From positions 398,718 through 462,717 of the forward strand of contig NZ_LTAX01000001.1 in assembly GCF_001639745.1 (NCBI RefSeq): a stretch of DNA of 64,000 nt, read 5' to 3'. The stretch is from Marinomonas gallaica (lineage in GTDB: Bacteria; Pseudomonadota; Gammaproteobacteria; Pseudomonadales; Marinomonadaceae). A program made the translations under genes and the position numbers. This document shows, in pieces, positions 37,807-47,309 of the stretch. Under the pieces are notes generated by a model that was not told the origin of the DNA, did not search any database, and saw only the letters and a program-made list of their open reading frames with translations. Each line of letters starts with the position of its first letter. Position 1 is the stretch's first letter.

Positions 37807-37907
37807 GCGTAGACAAGAAAGATCTTGACAGCCTTTGATCTTATTCAAAGCGGTTTGGCTTGCCTCCCGTTCGCCCTGATTCAGCATTTTTTGTGGAAGA
37901 CATACTA

Positions 37908-38393
37908 ATGAATCAGAGCTCAACGAATTCTCAAACGTTTAATACTTCAACTAAACGTGTCGCATTTTTACACGCATCTTGGCACAGTGACATTGTTTTG
38001 CAGTGCTGGGAAGGCTTTAAAGAAGTCATGCTGTCTCATGGTTACCAAGAAGATAATCTTGAGCTTATTGCAGTACCTGGCGCATACGAAATTCCACTGC
38101 AAGCGAAGCTTTTAGCAAAAACGGGCAATTACCATGCTATTGCTGCCAGTGGCCTTGTTGTGGATGGTGGCATCTATCGTCATGATTTCGTTGCGCAAGC
38201 CGTTTGTACAGGCCTTATGCAAGTTCAGTTAGAAACAGAAATCCCTGTTTTAACAGCGGTCCTAACACCACATAACTTCCATGAGCATGACGAGCACTCA
38301 AGCTACTTTAAGCGTCACTTCGTTAAGAAAGGACAAGAACTTGCCGGCGCAGCTAACCGTGCAATGCTATTAACTGAGCTAGCTAAGTCCTAA
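37908..38393 (+). CDS. ribH: 6,7-dimethyl-8-ribityllumazine synthase (RibH2 type)
   Basis: Lumazine synthase condenses 5-amino-6-ribitylaminouracil with dihydroxybutanone phosphate, the penultimate step to riboflavin. 161 residues. VAFLHASWHSDI forms the ribityl-binding strand, AVPGAYEIPLQAKLLAKTGNYHAI is the family core, and GGIYRHDFVAQAV with PVLTAVLTPHNFHEH resembles the second-type (decameric, Brucella-like) RibH2 rather than the 60-mer type. The ATG at 37908 is 50 bases into an open frame and has GGAAG upstream. It stands alone under the FMN riboswitch, away from a rib operon. Confidence 0.9.
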   Translation: MNQSSTNSQTFNTSTKRVAFLHASWHSDIVLQCWEGFKEVMLSHGYQEDNLELIAVPGAYEIPLQAKLLAKTGNYHAIAASGLVVDGGIYRHDFVAQAVCTGLMQVQLETEIPVLTAVLTPHNFHEHDEHSSYFKRHFVKKGQELAGAANRAMLLTELAKS

Positions 38394-38414
38394 CTAAGCC
38401 CTCATTATTTTGAC

Positions 38415-38436
38415 AAGGCAGCTTCGGCTGCCCTTT
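38415..38436 (+). terminator. Probable terminator after ribH
   Basis: GGCAGC (38417-38422), TTCG tetraloop, GCTGCC (38427-38432), then CTTTCTCTCT. A stable UUCG hairpin but a weak U tract. Confidence 0.55.
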
Positions 38437-38456
38437 CTCTCTCTGCTAGAATTTTA

Positions 38457-39065
38457 TTACCAGACAACATTGATACCAGCAACGAATCCACTGCCTAGAC
38501 GATGCTCTTCAAAATCATCTAATATCAGACTCTCATGGTAGTACTTAGCATACAGGCCAATGTTTTTCGCCAGCCGTGTATCCACACCAATTTGTAACGC
38601 TAGTTCCGTAAGTGCATCATTATCCCAGTCAAATGATAAAAAGGTCGGGCGAACATCACCTCCGACAAACCAAGTGGTATTAACAAACAAAGGCATATGT
38701 AACAAGCCTCGGGCACTGAATCCTGTTCGCTTATAGTCTCCAGAGACAGTTTTACTCAACCCCATTGTGATATCCGCACCACGCGCCTCTTCGCCCACTC
38801 CTTCAACACTAAATCCACGAAAGCCAAGGGTCTTAATATCTGTTTCGAAGCGATGCTTCAGTTCGACTTGCTCGTAGTATAATCCGCCAAAACCAGAGCG
38901 ATTGTTTTCAGGCTTAATACCTATGCCTAGCCCAAACTGTGAATAATCAGCCCCCGCAGACGCTTCAAACAACAGCGTACTAACATTGTTCTCTACCGTT
39001 TCTGTCGCTGCAACTGCAGCATTAGCGCACAACGAAAGTCCTACTACACTGATTATCTTTTTCAT
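38457..39065 (-). CDS. YfaZ-like outer-membrane protein
   Basis: A 202-residue exported barrel: the signal peptide (MKKIISVVGLSLCANAAVA) is followed by ATETVENNVSTLLFEAS and alternating strand patterns (FGLGIGI, SGFGGLYYEQVELK, LYAKYYHESLIL), ending FVAGINVVW with a terminal aromatic residue. Overall layout and the DNDALTELALQIGVDTRLAKNIGLYAKYY stretch resemble the YfaZ family of unknown function. The ATG has AGAAG upstream. It may be monocistronic, and a role in envelope permeability is a guess. Confidence 0.6.
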   Translation of the reverse strand: MKKIISVVGLSLCANAAVAATETVENNVSTLLFEASAGADYSQFGLGIGIKPENNRSGFGGLYYEQVELKHRFETDIKTLGFRGFSVEGVGEEARGADITMGLSKTVSGDYKRTGFSARGLLHMPLFVNTTWFVGGDVRPTFLSFDWDNDALTELALQIGVDTRLAKNIGLYAKYYHESLILDDFEEHRLGSGFVAGINVVW

Positions 39066-39159
39066 TTTGTCACTCTTCTAATATCCATACATTAGTCATT
39101 GGGCTCATCCTGCTCCCGATCCATCCCCATAGGATAAGAAGAATGGCGAATCGAAACAA

Positions 39160-39205
39160 ATAAAAAAGCCCTTTTTGCCTGATGTGAGACAAAAAGAGCT
39201 TTTAC
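39160..39205 (-). terminator. Terminator after glcB
   Basis: AAAAGCCCTTTTTG pairs with CAAAAAGAGCTTTT with one mismatch around a loop. On the minus strand it continues into a T run. It lies 14 bases past the malate synthase stop. Confidence 0.75.
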
Positions 39206-39218
39206 TTCGAGCGGTGGC

Positions 39219-41387
39219 TTATTTGTGCTTAAACTCTAAACGGCGGGCGTGTAATAAAGGTTCAGTATAGCCATTAGGCTGTTCAGTGCCCTTAAACACC
39301 AAATCACAAGCGGCTTTGAACGCCACACCATCAAAATTAGGCGACATTGATAAATAAGCCGTATCATGCTCGTTCTGTTTATCAACAACCGCAGCCATTC
39401 GTTTCATTGAGGCCATTACTTGCTCAGGGTTACAGATGCCATGCTCTAACCAATTAGCGATGTGCTGTGAAGAAATACGTAAAGTGGCGCGATCTTCCAT
39501 AAGACCGACATTGTTAATGTCTGGCACCTTAGAGCACCCTACTCCTTGGTCAATCCAGCGTACTACATAACCTAAAATGCCTTGGGCGTTATTGTCTAAT
39601 TCAAACTGAATTTGCTCGTCCGTTAAACTCGTTGGATCCTCCAGTAATGGTATAGACAATATATCATCTAGGCTTGCTCGCTCACGCGAGGCTAATTCAG
39701 CCTGACGTTCACGTACATTCACCGTATGGTAATGCGTCGCATGCAAAATCGCCCCATTCGGTGATGGTACCCAAGCGGTGCTTGCACCGGCCATAGGATG
39801 ACCGATTTTTTGCTCTAGCATATCCGCCATTTCATCTGGCATTGCCCACATACCTTTGCCAATTTGTGCTTTACCCGGCAACCCACATTCAATGCCTACA
39901 TCAACGTTCCAGTCTTCGTAGGCTTTTATCCATGCTTCTTGTTTCATGGCTGTTTTGGGGACAAAAGGACCTGCCAACATCGAGGTATGAATTTCATCGC
40001 CCGTTCTATCTAGGAAACCAGTATTGATGAAGACCACTCGCTCTTGCGCTTGGCGGATACACTCCTTAAGGTTAACGGTCGTTCGACGCTCTTCATCCAT
40101 AATGCCTATTTTTATGGTGTTTCGATTTAGCCCCAACGCTTGTTCGATACGACTAAACAACTCTACTGTAAACGCCACTTCTTCTGGGCCATGCATCTTA
40201 GGTTTTACGATATTCACACTGCCCGCTCGGCTATTACGTCGTTTGGTATTTCCTTGTAAATCATGCATCGCAGCCAGTACTGTAATCATGCCATCCATAA
40301 TCCCCTCATGAACTTCATTACCATTGGCATCTAAAATGGCAGGATTGGTCATCAAATGACCTACATTACGAATAAACAACAAACTGCGGCCATGTAAAGC
40401 AAAGCTTTTACCTGACTTATCTAGGTATTTTCGATCAGGATTCATTGCGCGGGTAATACGCTTGCCACCTTTATCAAACGACTCTTCCAGCGTCCCTTGC
40501 ATCAGGCCGAGCCAATTACGGTAAACCTCTACTTTGTCTTCAGCATCCACAGCAGCAATAGAGTCTTCACAATCCATTATCGTGGACACAGCCGCTTCTA
40601 CCAAAATATCTTGAATCCCTGCTTGATCATATTGACCAATAAAACCGCTCGCATCGATCTGGATCTCAAGATGCAGCTCATTATTTTTCAATAGCACAGC
40701 CGTCGGTGCATCAGGCTTACCTTGATAACCAACGCATTTCGATGTGTCTTTTAGTTGAACCACTTCCCCATTCTTTAAGGTAACAGCCAGCTCACCGTCT
40801 ACCATTTGATAATGCAACGCTTGAGCATGAGACCCAGTTACCAATGGTGCAGCTTGATCTAATAGCTGGCGACCGAATGCAATAACACGTGTGCCTCGAA
40901 AAGGATTGTAGCCTCCAGAACGCTCCGCTCCCTCTTCCTCAGGAATCGCATCGGTACCATATAAAGCATCGTACAAACTGCCCCAACGCGCATTCACGGC
41001 ATTGAGGGCAAAACGAGCATTCTTCACCGGCACTACAAGCTGTGGCCCAGCTTGCAAGGCAATTTCTTCATCAACGTTCTTAGTTGATACTTTGAAGTCG
41101 TCACCCTCAGGTAATAAGTAGCCAATTTCGATCAAGAAGTGCTTATAAGACTCAGCGTCATGGGGCTGATCTGAACGGGCGCGATGATAATCATCTATCT
41201 GTTGCTGAATTTCATCGCGCTTTGCCAACAACGCGGCATTTTTAGGAGCCATGTCATTAACGATTTCCTCAAAGCGCTGCCAAAACACCTCTGGCTCAAT
41301 GCCGGTACCTGGAGCAATATGTTCGTTAACCAAACTTAAAAGGCTTTGTGCGATCTGAAGACCACCTTGCTGAGTTCGTTCTGTCAT
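39219..41387 (-). CDS. glcB: Malate synthase G
   Basis: Condenses glyoxylate with acetyl-CoA to malate, completing the glyoxylate shunt. 722 residues, the length of the monomeric G isoform. Signatures: [64 protein letters not shown] and [22 protein letters not shown]. Catalytic Arg and acidic metal ligands fall in these blocks. AAAGGAA precedes the ATG. It diverges from aceA (isocitrate lyase) across 371 bases that hold three related dyads, so the two shunt genes are probably controlled together. Confidence 0.97.
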   Translation of the reverse strand: MTERTQQGGLQIAQSLLSLVNEHIAPGTGIEPEVFWQRFEEIVNDMAPKNAALLAKRDEIQQQIDDYHRARSDQPHDAESYKHFLIEIGYLLPEGDDFKVSTKNVDEEIALQAGPQLVVPVKNARFALNAVNARWGSLYDALYGTDAIPEEEGAERSGGYNPFRGTRVIAFGRQLLDQAAPLVTGSHAQALHYQMVDGELAVTLKNGEVVQLKDTSKCVGYQGKPDAPTAVLLKNNELHLEIQIDASGFIGQYDQAGIQDILVEAAVSTIMDCEDSIAAVDAEDKVEVYRNWLGLMQGTLEESFDKGGKRITRAMNPDRKYLDKSGKSFALHGRSLLFIRNVGHLMTNPAILDANGNEVHEGIMDGMITVLAAMHDLQGNTKRRNSRAGSVNIVKPKMHGPEEVAFTVELFSRIEQALGLNRNTIKIGIMDEERRTTVNLKECIRQAQERVVFINTGFLDRTGDEIHTSMLAGPFVPKTAMKQEAWIKAYEDWNVDVGIECGLPGKAQIGKGMWAMPDEMADMLEQKIGHPMAGASTAWVPSPNGAILHATHYHTVNVRERQAELASRERASLDDILSIPLLEDPTSLTDEQIQFELDNNAQGILGYVVRWIDQGVGCSKVPDINNVGLMEDRATLRISSQHIANWLEHGICNPEQVMASMKRMAAVVDKQNEHDTAYLSMSPNFDGVAFKAACDLVFKGTEQPNGYTEPLLHARRLEFKHK

Positions 41388-41758
41388 AGCTCTTTCCTTT
41401 CATTGACTGACGAGTACTTAAAAGCATCCCGTGTATTTATTATTGGTAGGTCATCGAAATGAATAACTTTGAACAATAAAAATAGATTCAACAACATTCA
41501 CAACATGAATGACCTTTAGAATTAAATCGAATATTTATTTTTAAAAAGTCAGTATTTTTTAACATTCATTCTGAATAGACGATATATCATTCACTATGAA
41601 CCGATGTAGCTCAAAAATCACATTCATAAAAGATATGGCTACAATAACAAATATAGATTAGACGAATCATACAACTCGGCACAGACTGAAAGGGTGATCA
41701 AGAAATGCACGACCGCAAACAAGCGGCGCAGCAACCGAAACACCAAGAGGAAAATGCC
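41388..41758. promoter_or_regulatory. Divergent glcB/aceA control region with three ATTCA/TGAAT dyads
   Basis: Three short inverted repeats share the half-sites ATTCA and TGAA(T): 41496-41510 (spacer 5), 41564-41576 (spacer 3) and 41589-41601 (spacer 3, last base C instead of T). The last two are 25 bases apart centre to centre. A further CATTCAT half-site lies near 41623. The region is AT-rich and must contain both promoters. The sites look like operators for a dimeric regulator of the glyoxylate shunt; which regulator is unknown. Confidence 0.5.
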
Positions 41759-43354
41759 ATGTCTAATTACAACAATGATATCGACGCAACTGCTACCCTA
41801 ATCGCTCAACATGGAACACCCTGGGCAGCTATTAATCCTGAGTACGCCGCTCGAATGCGTGCTCAGAACCGCTTTAAAACAGGCTTAGACATTGCACGAT
41901 ACACGGCAAAAATCATGCGTTCAGATATGGAACGCTACGACCAAGACCCTTCACAATACACACAATCTCTAGGTTGCTGGCATGGTTTTATCGGTCAGCA
42001 AAAAATGATTTCCATTAAGAAACATTTCAATTCTACTGATCGCCGCTACTTATACCTATCTGGTTGGATGATTGCAGCGCTACGCTCTGAATTTGGCCCA
42101 TTACCCGATCAATCCATGCATGAGAAAACCTCAGTACCCGATTTAATTGAAGAGCTGTACACTTTTTTACGCCAAGCAGATGCTCGAGAAATGGGTGGAC
42201 TGTTCCGTCAGTTAGATGACGCCAAAGGTGCAGGAGATGAAGTCAAAGCCGCATCGCTACAAAAGCAACTGGATGAATACCAAACTCATATTGTTCCAAT
42301 TATTGCAGACATTGATGCGGGCTTCGGTAACGCAGAAGCGACTTACCTACTTGCGAAAAAGATGATCGAAGCCGGCGCATGTTGTATCCAAATTGAAAAC
42401 CAAGTGTCCGATGAAAAACAGTGTGGTCACCAAGATGGTAAAGTAACCGTGCCTCACGAGGATTTCTTAGCCAAGATCCGCGCCGTACGCTACGCCTTCC
42501 TTGAACTAGGCGTTGATGACGGTGTGATTGTGGCACGAACTGACTCACTCGGCGCTGGCTTAACGAAACAAATTGCAGTATCCCAAACCCCCGGAGATCT
42601 TGGTGCGCAATACAATGCTTTTCTTGATGTCGAAGAAATTGAGCTTAGTAATACGACTGAAAGCGATGTACTGATGATGCGTGATGGTAAACTGGTACGT
42701 CCTAAGCGTCTAGCCAGCAACTTATTCCAATTCCGCAAAGGATCAGGCGAAGACCGAGTGGTACTGGACTGTATTACCTCATTACAAAATGGTGCGGACT
42801 TACTCTGGATCGAGACTGAAAAGCCTCATGTCGGTCAGATCAAAGGCATGGTAGATCGAATCCGCGAAGCCGTACCAAATGCCAAACTGGTTTACAATAA
42901 CTCACCATCGTTCAACTGGACACTTAGCTTCCGTCAACAAGTATTTGATGCATGGGAAACAGAAGGTCTTAATATCTCAGCGTACGACCGTACTCAGCTA
43001 ATGAGCGTGGAGTACGACAACAGCGAACTGGCCCAAGAAGCGGACAATCGTATTCGTAATTTCCAATCGGATGCGGCGCGTGAAGCCGGTATTTTCCATC
43101 ACTTGATCACTTTGCCGACTTACCACACAGCCGCATTGTCTACCGATAACCTAGCCAAAGAGTACTTTGGATCCGAAGGCATGCTGGGCTATGTGAAGAA
43201 TGTTCAGCGAGAAGAAATTCGTCAATCCATTGCCTGTGTGAAACATCAAAACATGGCAGGCTCGGACATGGGCGATGATCACAAGGAATATTTCTCGGGA
43301 GAAGCTGCACTCAAGGCTTCAGGTAAAGATAATACCATGAACCAATTTGGCTAA
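41759..43354 (+). CDS. aceA: Isocitrate lyase
   Basis: Cleaves isocitrate to glyoxylate and succinate. 531 residues, the long type found in Pseudomonas. NPEYAARMRAQNRFKTGLDIARYTA, SLGCWHGFIGQQKMISIKKH, and the catalytic loop with Cys in DEKQCGHQDGKV are clear; the C-terminus KASGKDNTMNQFG matches the long subgroup. I chose the ATG at 41759, which has AGAGGA at good spacing and begins MSNYNNDI like known homologues; the ATG at 41705 would add 18 extra residues. It diverges from glcB. Confidence 0.96.
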   Translation: MSNYNNDIDATATLIAQHGTPWAAINPEYAARMRAQNRFKTGLDIARYTAKIMRSDMERYDQDPSQYTQSLGCWHGFIGQQKMISIKKHFNSTDRRYLYLSGWMIAALRSEFGPLPDQSMHEKTSVPDLIEELYTFLRQADAREMGGLFRQLDDAKGAGDEVKAASLQKQLDEYQTHIVPIIADIDAGFGNAEATYLLAKKMIEAGACCIQIENQVSDEKQCGHQDGKVTVPHEDFLAKIRAVRYAFLELGVDDGVIVARTDSLGAGLTKQIAVSQTPGDLGAQYNAFLDVEEIELSNTTESDVLMMRDGKLVRPKRLASNLFQFRKGSGEDRVVLDCITSLQNGADLLWIETEKPHVGQIKGMVDRIREAVPNAKLVYNNSPSFNWTLSFRQQVFDAWETEGLNISAYDRTQLMSVEYDNSELAQEADNRIRNFQSDAAREAGIFHHLITLPTYHTAALSTDNLAKEYFGSEGMLGYVKNVQREEIRQSIACVKHQNMAGSDMGDDHKEYFSGEAALKASGKDNTMNQFG

Positions 43355-43406
43355 ACCATTTACCTCAGAACGATCAATACGCCACCAGTTTGATCTTTTC
43401 CCCCGC

Positions 43407-43436
43407 ATTGGGCCGCATACGCGGCCCATTTTTTTA
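43407..43436 (+). terminator. Rho-independent terminator after aceA
   Basis: TGGGCCGC (43409-43416) pairs with GCGGCCCA (43421-43428) around ATAC, followed by seven T. Confidence 0.93.
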
Positions 43437-43583
43437 TGGCAAATTTGACCATACCGCAATCCGCATTACACTGAACATTCGTATTGTCACATGCTGGTCA
43501 TTGGTTTTACGTCAGAATGACCAAAGGAACTTATTGAGAGAATAAACAACCAAGTTTATTCACGATAACAAAGGGGTAAGAAG

Positions 43584-44129
43584 ATGACGGATATTTACGA
43601 TATCGCAGTGAAGGACATCGACGGAAACGAGATGACCCTAGAACCTTTCTGCGACAAGGTTCTACTGATCGTTAACGTTGCATCAAAATGTGGCTTAACG
43701 CCACAGTATGAAGGCCTTCAAGCCCTGTATGAGCAAACCAAAGACCTTGGCTTTGAAATACTTGGCTTTCCGGCAAACGACTTTGCTGGCCAAGAGCCTG
43801 GCACAGACAAAGACATCAAATCGTTTTGTAGCACACAATACAATGTCACGTTTCCTATGTTTAGCAAAGTACAAGTAACAGGAGAAGACAAGCATCCTCT
43901 GTATGACTATCTGACACAAGAAGCACCCGTTACGATCAATCGTAGTGAAATGGAAGAAAAACTAAAAGGTTACGACATGGAGCCGACTCAGGCACCTGAA
44001 GTTGTATGGAATTTTGAAAAATTCATCATCAGTCGCTCTGGCCAAGTTTTGGGACGTTTTGCCCCCAATACGCCACTAGATGATACCAACCTCGTTAGCA
44101 CCATTCGTGTAGCTTTAGCGAACGGTTAA
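43584..44129 (+). CDS. Glutathione peroxidase family protein
   Basis: A 181-residue thioredoxin-fold peroxidase. The active site is cysteine 36 in NVASKCGLTPQYEGL (no selenocysteine), with the Gln in ILGFPANDFAGQEPG and the Trp in VVWNFEKFIIS completing the catalytic set. NDFAGQEPG and FPMFSKVQVTG are standard family motifs. Members of this type reduce hydroperoxides, often with thioredoxin rather than glutathione. AAGGGG lies 8 bases before the ATG. Single gene with its own terminator. Confidence 0.94.
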   Translation: MTDIYDIAVKDIDGNEMTLEPFCDKVLLIVNVASKCGLTPQYEGLQALYEQTKDLGFEILGFPANDFAGQEPGTDKDIKSFCSTQYNVTFPMFSKVQVTGEDKHPLYDYLTQEAPVTINRSEMEEKLKGYDMEPTQAPEVVWNFEKFIISRSGQVLGRFAPNTPLDDTNLVSTIRVALANG

Positions 44130-44134
44130 CACGT

Positions 44135-44174
44135 ATTAGGGTTATGATGCGAAAAAACATAACCCTAATGCTTT
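44135..44174. terminator. Terminator between convergent glutathione peroxidase and MmcQ/YjbR genes
   Basis: ATTAGGGTTATG (44135-44146) pairs perfectly with CATAACCCTAAT (44158-44169) and is followed by GCTTTT. Probably serves both genes. Confidence 0.88.
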
Positions 44175-44189
44175 TCAATCATGGCTGCT

Positions 44190-44621
44190 TTACGATTCAC
44201 TCATCAGCCCATAAAGATCACTGGAAGAGTATCGTAATTCAAGGCTCTCACGATCTTTTTTCGTCAGACCGTTAACAACCAGCGCATAAGAATGATCAAC
44301 CATACGCATTACCTCACCGATTGGTAACGAACCATCTAGAGACACTGTATTCCAATGCTTTTTGTTCATGTGATAACCCGGCTTTACCGACTCAAATATA
44401 CTACGTAACTCGATCGCATGATCAGGATCACATTTTAAATTCACTGTCGGAATTCCCTGCTGTTCAGTGATCAAGGCAAACATCTTCCCGTAGACTTTAA
44501 AAACAGGAACATCAGGTTTAAAAGGATACTCCTCCCTAGCTTCAGGTTTCGCTTTTAAATACGCTTTCACATCATAAAATAGGCCAGTCATCACCGCTTC
44601 CCTACAATTGTCTAGATTCAT
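44190..44621 (-). CDS. MmcQ/YjbR family protein
   Basis: A 143-residue protein of the CyaY-like-fold MmcQ/YjbR family, thought to bind DNA but without a settled function. Signatures: FKVYGKMFALI, VNLKCDPDHAIELRSIF, GYHMNKKHWNTVSLDGSLP and MVDHSYALVVNGL. The N-terminal 30 residues are longer than in E. coli YjbR. I chose the ATG at 44621; the preceding TTG is less likely. GGAGG lies about 11 bases upstream. Confidence 0.85.
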   Translation of the reverse strand: MNLDNCREAVMTGLFYDVKAYLKAKPEAREEYPFKPDVPVFKVYGKMFALITEQQGIPTVNLKCDPDHAIELRSIFESVKPGYHMNKKHWNTVSLDGSLPIGEVMRMVDHSYALVVNGLTKKDRESLELRYSSSDLYGLMSES

Positions 44622-44913
44622 CAATAAAGCGCCACCTCCATAACAAGCAGATACGGAATAGCCGCGTCTTTTAAAACTAAATGAACTTCCCAGGCATCAC
44701 AATAATAAGTCCTCCATACTACTGGCTGTTACAAAGCTTTGTCTTGCCCATTGCCTTGCTAAGCCACGATAACCAGTTTTTTAAATTGAGAAGAAACTAG
44801 ATAAGAACTGCCAAATGTTAGAGCCAGATCAATACATTCAATTGATTAAAGACAATACCGAGCCCAAGCGTGTTAAATTTTTACACAATTTTTAAGAATA
44901 ACGAGGCGCATCT

Positions 44914-46521
44914 ATGCATCAGTACATCTCCGTTCGCTGGAAAATACTCCTTCCGATGGCTGGCATTTTAATTTTCATCATCGCTGCGCTAAACCTCTAC
45001 TCGTCTCACCAACAAAAAGAGCGCCTTTTAGACCTAAGTGAACACCAACTTCTAGATATCGCCAATGGCTATATGGACAGTATGAACGCTCTGATGTTTA
45101 CCGGTGCGATGGGCAGTCGAGAGATTTTGCGAGATAAGATTGCTCAACGAGAAGGTATTGCCAGTGTTCGCATGCTGCGTGCAGACGCAGTGAGTAATAT
45201 TTACGGTCCGGGGTTTGAGCACGAGAAGCCACAAGATGAACTAGATAAACGGGCTTTGAATGGTGAAACTATCATCGACGTGGATACTGTTAACGGTGAA
45301 CGACAAATCACATTGCTACTACCCTTTGAAGCCACTAAAGATCGTCATGGAACGAACTGTTTAACCTGCCACCCTGTTACGGAAGGTACTATTTTAGGTG
45401 CCGCTCGCATCACTTATTCTATGGCTGAACGAGATAAAGACATTGAAAACGCCATCATAAAAAACTCCACCATCAACTTTATTGCTATTTTTATCGGCAT
45501 GGTGATCATTTACTTCATTTTGTTAAAAGTACTGATCCAACCCTTAAACCGCCTGAAAGACACGATGTCTGTTATTGGCGAAAATGCGGACCTTAGACCG
45601 AGAATAGAATTAGGCGCTAACGATGAATTTCGTATGGTAGGCCAAGCAACCAACAATATGCTCGATCGCTTCCAACCGACGATCCATAGCCTTACCAAAA
45701 CCATGGATAACCTCAGCGCCTCAGCAGACCAATTAGCTCAAGTTACACGAGAAACCAGTGAAGGCGTTGATAAGCAAAAGAATGAAAGCAAACTGTTAGC
45801 GCAGTCTATTCAAGAATTATCCAATGCCGCTGAAGAAGTAGCACAAAATGCCGCAAACGCAGAAGGCTCTGCCAGTGATACTAAGTCTCTCGCAGATGAG
45901 GGTAAAAATATGGTACTGCATGTGGCGAAAACAAACACCGAACTGGCACAAAAAGTCGATGCCGCTACAGACGTGGTTAAAAACTTAGCCGAAGGTGCTC
46001 AAGGTATCGGCCGCGTATCACAAGAAATCAGTGACATAGCAGAACAGACTAACCTACTTGCCTTAAATGCTGCGATCGAAGCGGCCCGTGCAGGTGAGCA
46101 AGGTCGAGGATTTGCCGTGGTGGCCGACGAAGTTCGCAGCCTAGCCAGCCGCACGCAACTTTCAACAGAAGAAATTCGCTCTATCATTAACAACCTTTCA
46201 ACCATTTCTAACGAAGCAGTTCAGGCAATGGAAGCCAGTAAAGCTCAAGCAAGCGATAGTGTTGAGGATGCAAATAAAGCGGCTCAGGCTTTAGAAGACA
46301 TCGCTTCGAGCGTTGATAAAATTCGTGAAATGAACACCATGATTGCTGCCGCCGCGTCAGAACAAAGCGCTGTCGTAAATGAAATTAACAATAACATTCA
46401 CGCTATCAGCGCGATTTCAGAACAAACTGGCTCTGGCTCACACAAAACGTTAAAACAGAGTGAAGAAATTGCCAAAATTTCACAATCGCTCGATGAAACG
46501 ATTAACCAGTTCAAGTCTTAA
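44914..46521 (+). CDS. Methyl-accepting chemotaxis protein with periplasmic CxxCH motif (possible c-haem sensor)
   Basis: A 535-residue chemoreceptor. Membrane segment at about 11-29, a small periplasmic domain to about 190, second membrane segment at about 191-212, HAMP, then the signalling domain ([26 protein letters not shown]). The periplasmic domain contains C149-L-T-C152-H153, a canonical site for covalent haem c attachment, within [25 protein letters not shown]. This layout matches the periplasmic haem-PAS chemoreceptor sensors described in Desulfovibrio and Geobacter. If haem is bound, likely signals are oxygen, NO or redox state. The gene end overlaps the convergent PAP2 gene by 4 bases. 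Confidence 0.9.
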   Translation: MHQYISVRWKILLPMAGILIFIIAALNLYSSHQQKERLLDLSEHQLLDIANGYMDSMNALMFTGAMGSREILRDKIAQREGIASVRMLRADAVSNIYGPGFEHEKPQDELDKRALNGETIIDVDTVNGERQITLLLPFEATKDRHGTNCLTCHPVTEGTILGAARITYSMAERDKDIENAIIKNSTINFIAIFIGMVIIYFILLKVLIQPLNRLKDTMSVIGENADLRPRIELGANDEFRMVGQATNNMLDRFQPTIHSLTKTMDNLSASADQLAQVTRETSEGVDKQKNESKLLAQSIQELSNAAEEVAQNAANAEGSASDTKSLADEGKNMVLHVAKTNTELAQKVDAATDVVKNLAEGAQGIGRVSQEISDIAEQTNLLALNAAIEAARAGEQGRGFAVVADEVRSLASRTQLSTEEIRSIINNLSTISNEAVQAMEASKAQASDSVEDANKAAQALEDIASSVDKIREMNTMIAAAASEQSAVVNEINNNIHAISAISEQTGSGSHKTLKQSEEIAKISQSLDETINQFKS

Positions 46522-47273
46522 CAACTGCTTAACCCAGTACTGTTCAATCGATAGTGCGAACAGTACTGGTGAACAAGTAGCACCCATAAAATCCCCAGTA
46601 ACCAACCCGCCAAGACATCGGATGGCCAATGTACACCCAGCATCACTCGACTGATTCCAACCATTAAGCTACTCAATACCGCCGCTGCAACCAGCGTACG
46701 TCGTGCCGAGCGTTCTGACCACATTTTTGAAATAACCAATGCCCCGCCCAAAAAACACACCATAGACATGGTCGCGTGCCCTGAAGGAAAACTGGGGGTA
46801 TACACTTCGATGAGATGAGGGACCAGATCTGGTCGTGGACGCTCAAATAGGTACTTAGCCCCCATACTAAAGAACACACCACCTAATGCCATAACAAGTA
46901 ACTCTATGGCTTGCAGATAATGTCGTCGTAGAGTGAACACCAAGCTCATCACTGCCATGCCGAATAACAAGATCCAATTGCTGCCCAACGCAGTAATGTC
47001 TCGGGTGATAACACTAACCCATTCAGGCCCTAGCAAATGACCTTGCTCGTCTCGAAACAATAAAAGCCCAGTTTGATCAAAGCTCCCTGCGTGACCAATA
47101 CTTAACCAAATACACAACATAATACCTAAGAGCAAAATGGGATAACCTAATCGATACAACAAGTAGCCTCCAAGACACACTGGAAAGTTAATAATAATGA
47201 GTAAATATACATGGCTTAATTGTATTGGGGCGAGTTTGCGCGTAGGTTTCACCTTATTTTGACGTTCTGTCAC
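46518..47273 (-). CDS. PAP2-family membrane phosphatase
   Basis: An integral-membrane phosphatase of 251 residues with about six hydrophobic helices. The three catalytic signatures are intact: [19 protein letters not shown] and [16 protein letters not shown], giving the Arg, His and Asp of the phosphatidic-acid phosphatase fold. Members dephosphorylate lipid phosphates such as undecaprenyl pyrophosphate or phosphatidylglycerophosphate; which applies here is unknown. The N-terminus carries an extra basic cytoplasmic stretch. It appears to start with GTG at 47273 with no good ribosome-binding site, so the start is uncertain. Confidence 0.88.
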   Translation of the reverse strand: MTERQNKVKPTRKLAPIQLSHVYLLIIINFPVCLGGYLLYRLGYPILLLGIMLCIWLSIGHAGSFDQTGLLLFRDEQGHLLGPEWVSVITRDITALGSNWILLFGMAVMSLVFTLRRHYLQAIELLVMALGGVFFSMGAKYLFERPRPDLVPHLIEVYTPSFPSGHATMSMVCFLGGALVISKMWSERSARRTLVAAAVLSSLMVGISRVMLGVHWPSDVLAGWLLGILWVLLVHQYCSHYRLNSTGLSSC

Positions 47274-47309
47274 GCTTTATTTTAGTTACTGATCAATAAG
47301 GGATTTGCG

